Shown here piece by piece: positions 62,026-64,000 of a DNA stretch of 64,000 nt (the stretch's first letter is position 1; each line of letters begins with the position of its first letter). Below the pieces are notes generated by a model, which was not told the DNA's origin, ran no database searches, and worked only from the letters and a program-made list of their open reading frames with translations. This DNA comes from Gossypium raimondii (taxonomy: Eukaryota; Streptophyta; Magnoliopsida; Malvales; Malvaceae): the NCBI RefSeq assembly GCF_025698545.1, contig NC_068570.1:48875924-48939923 (forward strand). The letters run 5' to 3'. A program made the position numbers and the translations under genes.

Positions 62026-63330
62026 AAGGTTTCCAAACTTGTTTTAAACTTTCGTTAAAAGATTCAAAGGTTATGTTGAATTTCTATTAAATATAGCCAT
62101 GGATGTCAAAATTTTTGGAACCAAAAGTTTGAGGAGTTTTAGGTGTTTTGAGGGTTGAGATTCATTCTTTATTGAATAATTAAATGTTTAGAATCGGTTT
62201 TAAGTAATAGGAATGAATGTGGATTAAGATATTTATGTTTCAGCTATGCTAGTCGAAAATTTAAGTTTTAAGAGGAGCTAGTTTTAAACCTACGTTTTTG
62301 GTTGATTGAGGTGTGTTATTGGTTGTTAATTGTTCGTGTATGTTGTTTGGTTAACATTTGTGAAGATTCAAAACCGTTGGAGCCCTCTTCGAGCAAGGCA
62401 AAAGGTAAGGAAAAATTAGTTTGAACTTTCGGCAAATAAGCGAAAACGTGATCAGTGAGTGTTCAGAATCGCTACTGGTATGCGCGATTCGTAGTGTTAA
62501 ATGAGTGCTTAGGAATAACCTAAACCCCTATTCTAAGTTCTGAGTGTAAGCCTTTCTAATACTTTTTGCCTTGTTGTAATGTTATACTTTGAGTTGTGGA
62601 ATATGATGCTAATATGACAAGTAATGTAAGTTAATACTTGTATGTGATATGTGATAATCTGATTTTAATGTGCAAATATGTGATCGGATATGTGATGGCT
62701 TAATGAGCATATTTGTGACACTTAAAGTGCAATTAAATGTGGATCCGATAAGCATGCTTTGTGTACAACTTGTGATTTGAATTGATGATTATGAACAAAG
62801 ATTATGTGCATTAAAAAATAACAAATATATGCAATTGTGGATATTTTGGCCTTGTGATCTCTTGAAATCGTTGGATATAGTTGTCAAGCCATTGATTTGA
62901 GCGTTGAGGTTGTAACACCCCTAACCTGAATCCGTCATCAAAACAAGGTTACGGAGCATTACCGGAGTTTACAAATCAAACAAACAGAAAATGCAACATT
63001 TCATATCATATAGCATTTATGTCAAAAAACCAATCAAAATCATACATATTGTCCCTTATATGAGCCCTCAAGGCCCAAAATACGCATTAGAAACAAATCG
63101 GGATTAAATTGCAGGGGTCACACGGCTGTGTGAGCATTCAAAATAGGGACACACGACTGTGTCTCAGTCTGTGTCCGTTCCCATGTAACTCACTGACTTG
63201 TGTCACAAGGCCAAGCCACATGCTAGTGTGCTAAGCCGTGTACCCTTCGAAGTAGCCTCACACACCCTTGTGCTAGGCTGTGTGCAAGGCCGTGTAACAG
63301 CCAGACTTGCACTCTTTAAAAGATACAGGG

Positions 63331-63348
63331 GACACACGGCCGTGTGTC
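63331..63348. repeat. 18-bp perfect palindrome GACACACGGCCGTGTGTC
   Basis: The strongest of several ACACGGCCGTGT-like motifs in this LTR; variants lie near 63120, 63240 and 63290. Confidence 0.9.
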
Positions 63349-63723
63349 ACACATGGCTAAGACACACACCCGTGTCTCTGCCTTGTGGACGGAAGTATGC
63401 CATTTTACAAGCCATATATCTCACCCAATTTGGTATCAACCTACAATCAACATTAGGCATATAAACAAGCCATAATTAGGCATCCAAAATCAAGCTTTAG
63501 ACATATAATAACTTCACATACAATCAATATGCTTTTAGGCACCTCAGATGATAGTTTATAACATGTCTATTCATGTATTCAATATATCCAAATGTATAAC
63601 TAGCTTATATGCATATTTGTACCCAAAGTTTACCAAGCTAATTTGCATCATTTCAAACCAAGTCATTTGCCTACCAAAACATACCATTTGGAGCCAAAAT
63701 GTATTTCAAATACTATCATATTT

Positions 63724-63724
<1 letters not shown>

Positions 63725-63760
<36 letters not shown>
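63725..63760. repeat. (TA)n microsatellite
   Basis: About 17 TA units within the terminal LTR. Confidence 0.95.
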
Positions 63761-63764
<4 letters not shown>

Positions 63765-64000
63765 ACATATCAATGTACCAATTCATGATCAATTCATCAC
63801 ATTCCATAACACATGTATAAAATGCACATTTAACTAACATTTTACCTTTCACCATACAACCATAAACCAAACCACACATCAACCATATAAGGCAAATATG
63901 CACAAACCACAATTTGCCAAAACACAAGCCAAATAGGTGGCTAATCTCAACAAAATACATATAGGCCAACATTAGCCAAAACAACTTATACAGGCCATTA

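Larger units (their letters stand above)
54527..62910 (+). mobile_element. Internally deleted Ty3/gypsy retrotransposon with two later insertions
   Basis: A long direct repeat (54527-55492 against 59240-59298 plus 62034-62910) marks the LTRs. A primer site follows the 5' LTR, then gag and a protease trace, then a purine tract directly before the 3' LTR. RT, RNase H and integrase are absent, so it is non-autonomous or deleted. The 5' LTR lacks about the first 0.65 kb. The 3' LTR is split at 59298 and again at 62910. Confidence 0.82.
58586..62910 (+). repeat. 3' LTR of the deleted gypsy element, split by insertions
   Basis: It starts TGTGACCATCTC after the purine tract tttttagagggggagaa. It continues to 59298, is interrupted to 62025/62033, then resumes to 62910, where another LTR begins. 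Confidence 0.8.
62911..64000 (+). mobile_element. LTR of another gypsy element, runs past the window end
   Basis: Starts TGTAACACCCCTAACC with ggttacggagcattaccgga, a standard gypsy LTR opening. It contains repeated cacacggccgtgtg-type motifs (63115-63390) and a TA microsatellite. The insertion point lies in the older 3' LTR (gcgttgagg|t). Its right end is outside the window, so solo LTR versus full element cannot be told. Confidence 0.75.

Overview
This is nuclear DNA from a flowering plant. It has spliced GT-AG genes, AT-rich intergenic DNA and nested LTR retrotransposons. The genes (FAB1 lipid kinase, LEA5-type protein, FLZ zinc-finger protein) are plant types. The LTR families, with TGTAACACCCC starts and ACACGGCCGTGT motifs, resemble what I know from cotton. 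Gossypium or another Malvaceae is therefore my best guess, as an inference and not a proof.

Layout. Positions 1-10.7 kb are genic. A small three-exon gene of unknown function (366-982, +) converges on a complete FAB1/PIKfyve phosphatidylinositol-3-phosphate 5-kinase gene (1647-9766, -). I could join eleven FAB1 coding exons in frame into 1,841 codons. Its upstream leader (to about 10.65 kb) appears to be interrupted by an intron. From 10.7 to 24 kb the DNA is mostly AT-rich and intergenic. It holds a two-exon LEA_3 (LEA5-type) gene with a clear TATA box (16749-17091, -), a solo LTR (13611-16083), a 580-bp near-perfect hairpin (19875-20455) and worn repeats.

From 24.7 to 32.0 kb lies a decayed Ty3/gypsy element on the minus strand. 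From 32663 to 49082 lies a 16.4-kb Tat/Ogre-like Ty3/gypsy element on the plus strand, with exact ATTCC target duplications. It carries an extra upstream ORF with a coiled coil, gag, protease, a G-patch-like segment, an apparent intron before reverse transcriptase, RT, RNase H, a second (archaeal-type) RNase H, integrase and a tandem-repeat block. A solo LTR with GATAA duplications is nested in its RT.

An intact FLZ-type zinc-finger gene follows (49929-50514, +). From 54.5 kb to the window end there is an internally deleted gypsy element (LTR, tRNA-iMet primer site, gag, a protease trace, LTR). Its 3' LTR was hit twice: by a 2.7-kb DNA-transposon-like insertion carrying six exons and the introns of a mitochondrial-type HSP90 (HSP90-6) gene fragment, and at 62911 by another LTR that runs off the window.

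The three recognised host genes (FAB1, LEA5-type, FLZ) and the small unknown gene look intact. They act in separate processes: endosomal PI(3,5)P2 synthesis, mitochondrial stress protection, and probably SnRK1-linked scaffolding. No operon-like link is implied. All transposon genes are broken. The most notable items are the HSP90-6 capture, the Ogre-like element with its spliceable stop-containing intron and G-patch segment, the long hairpin, and several unusual details of FAB1 (a 57-residue internal duplication, a changed FYVE WxxD motif and an AUGUAG start-stop in the leader).
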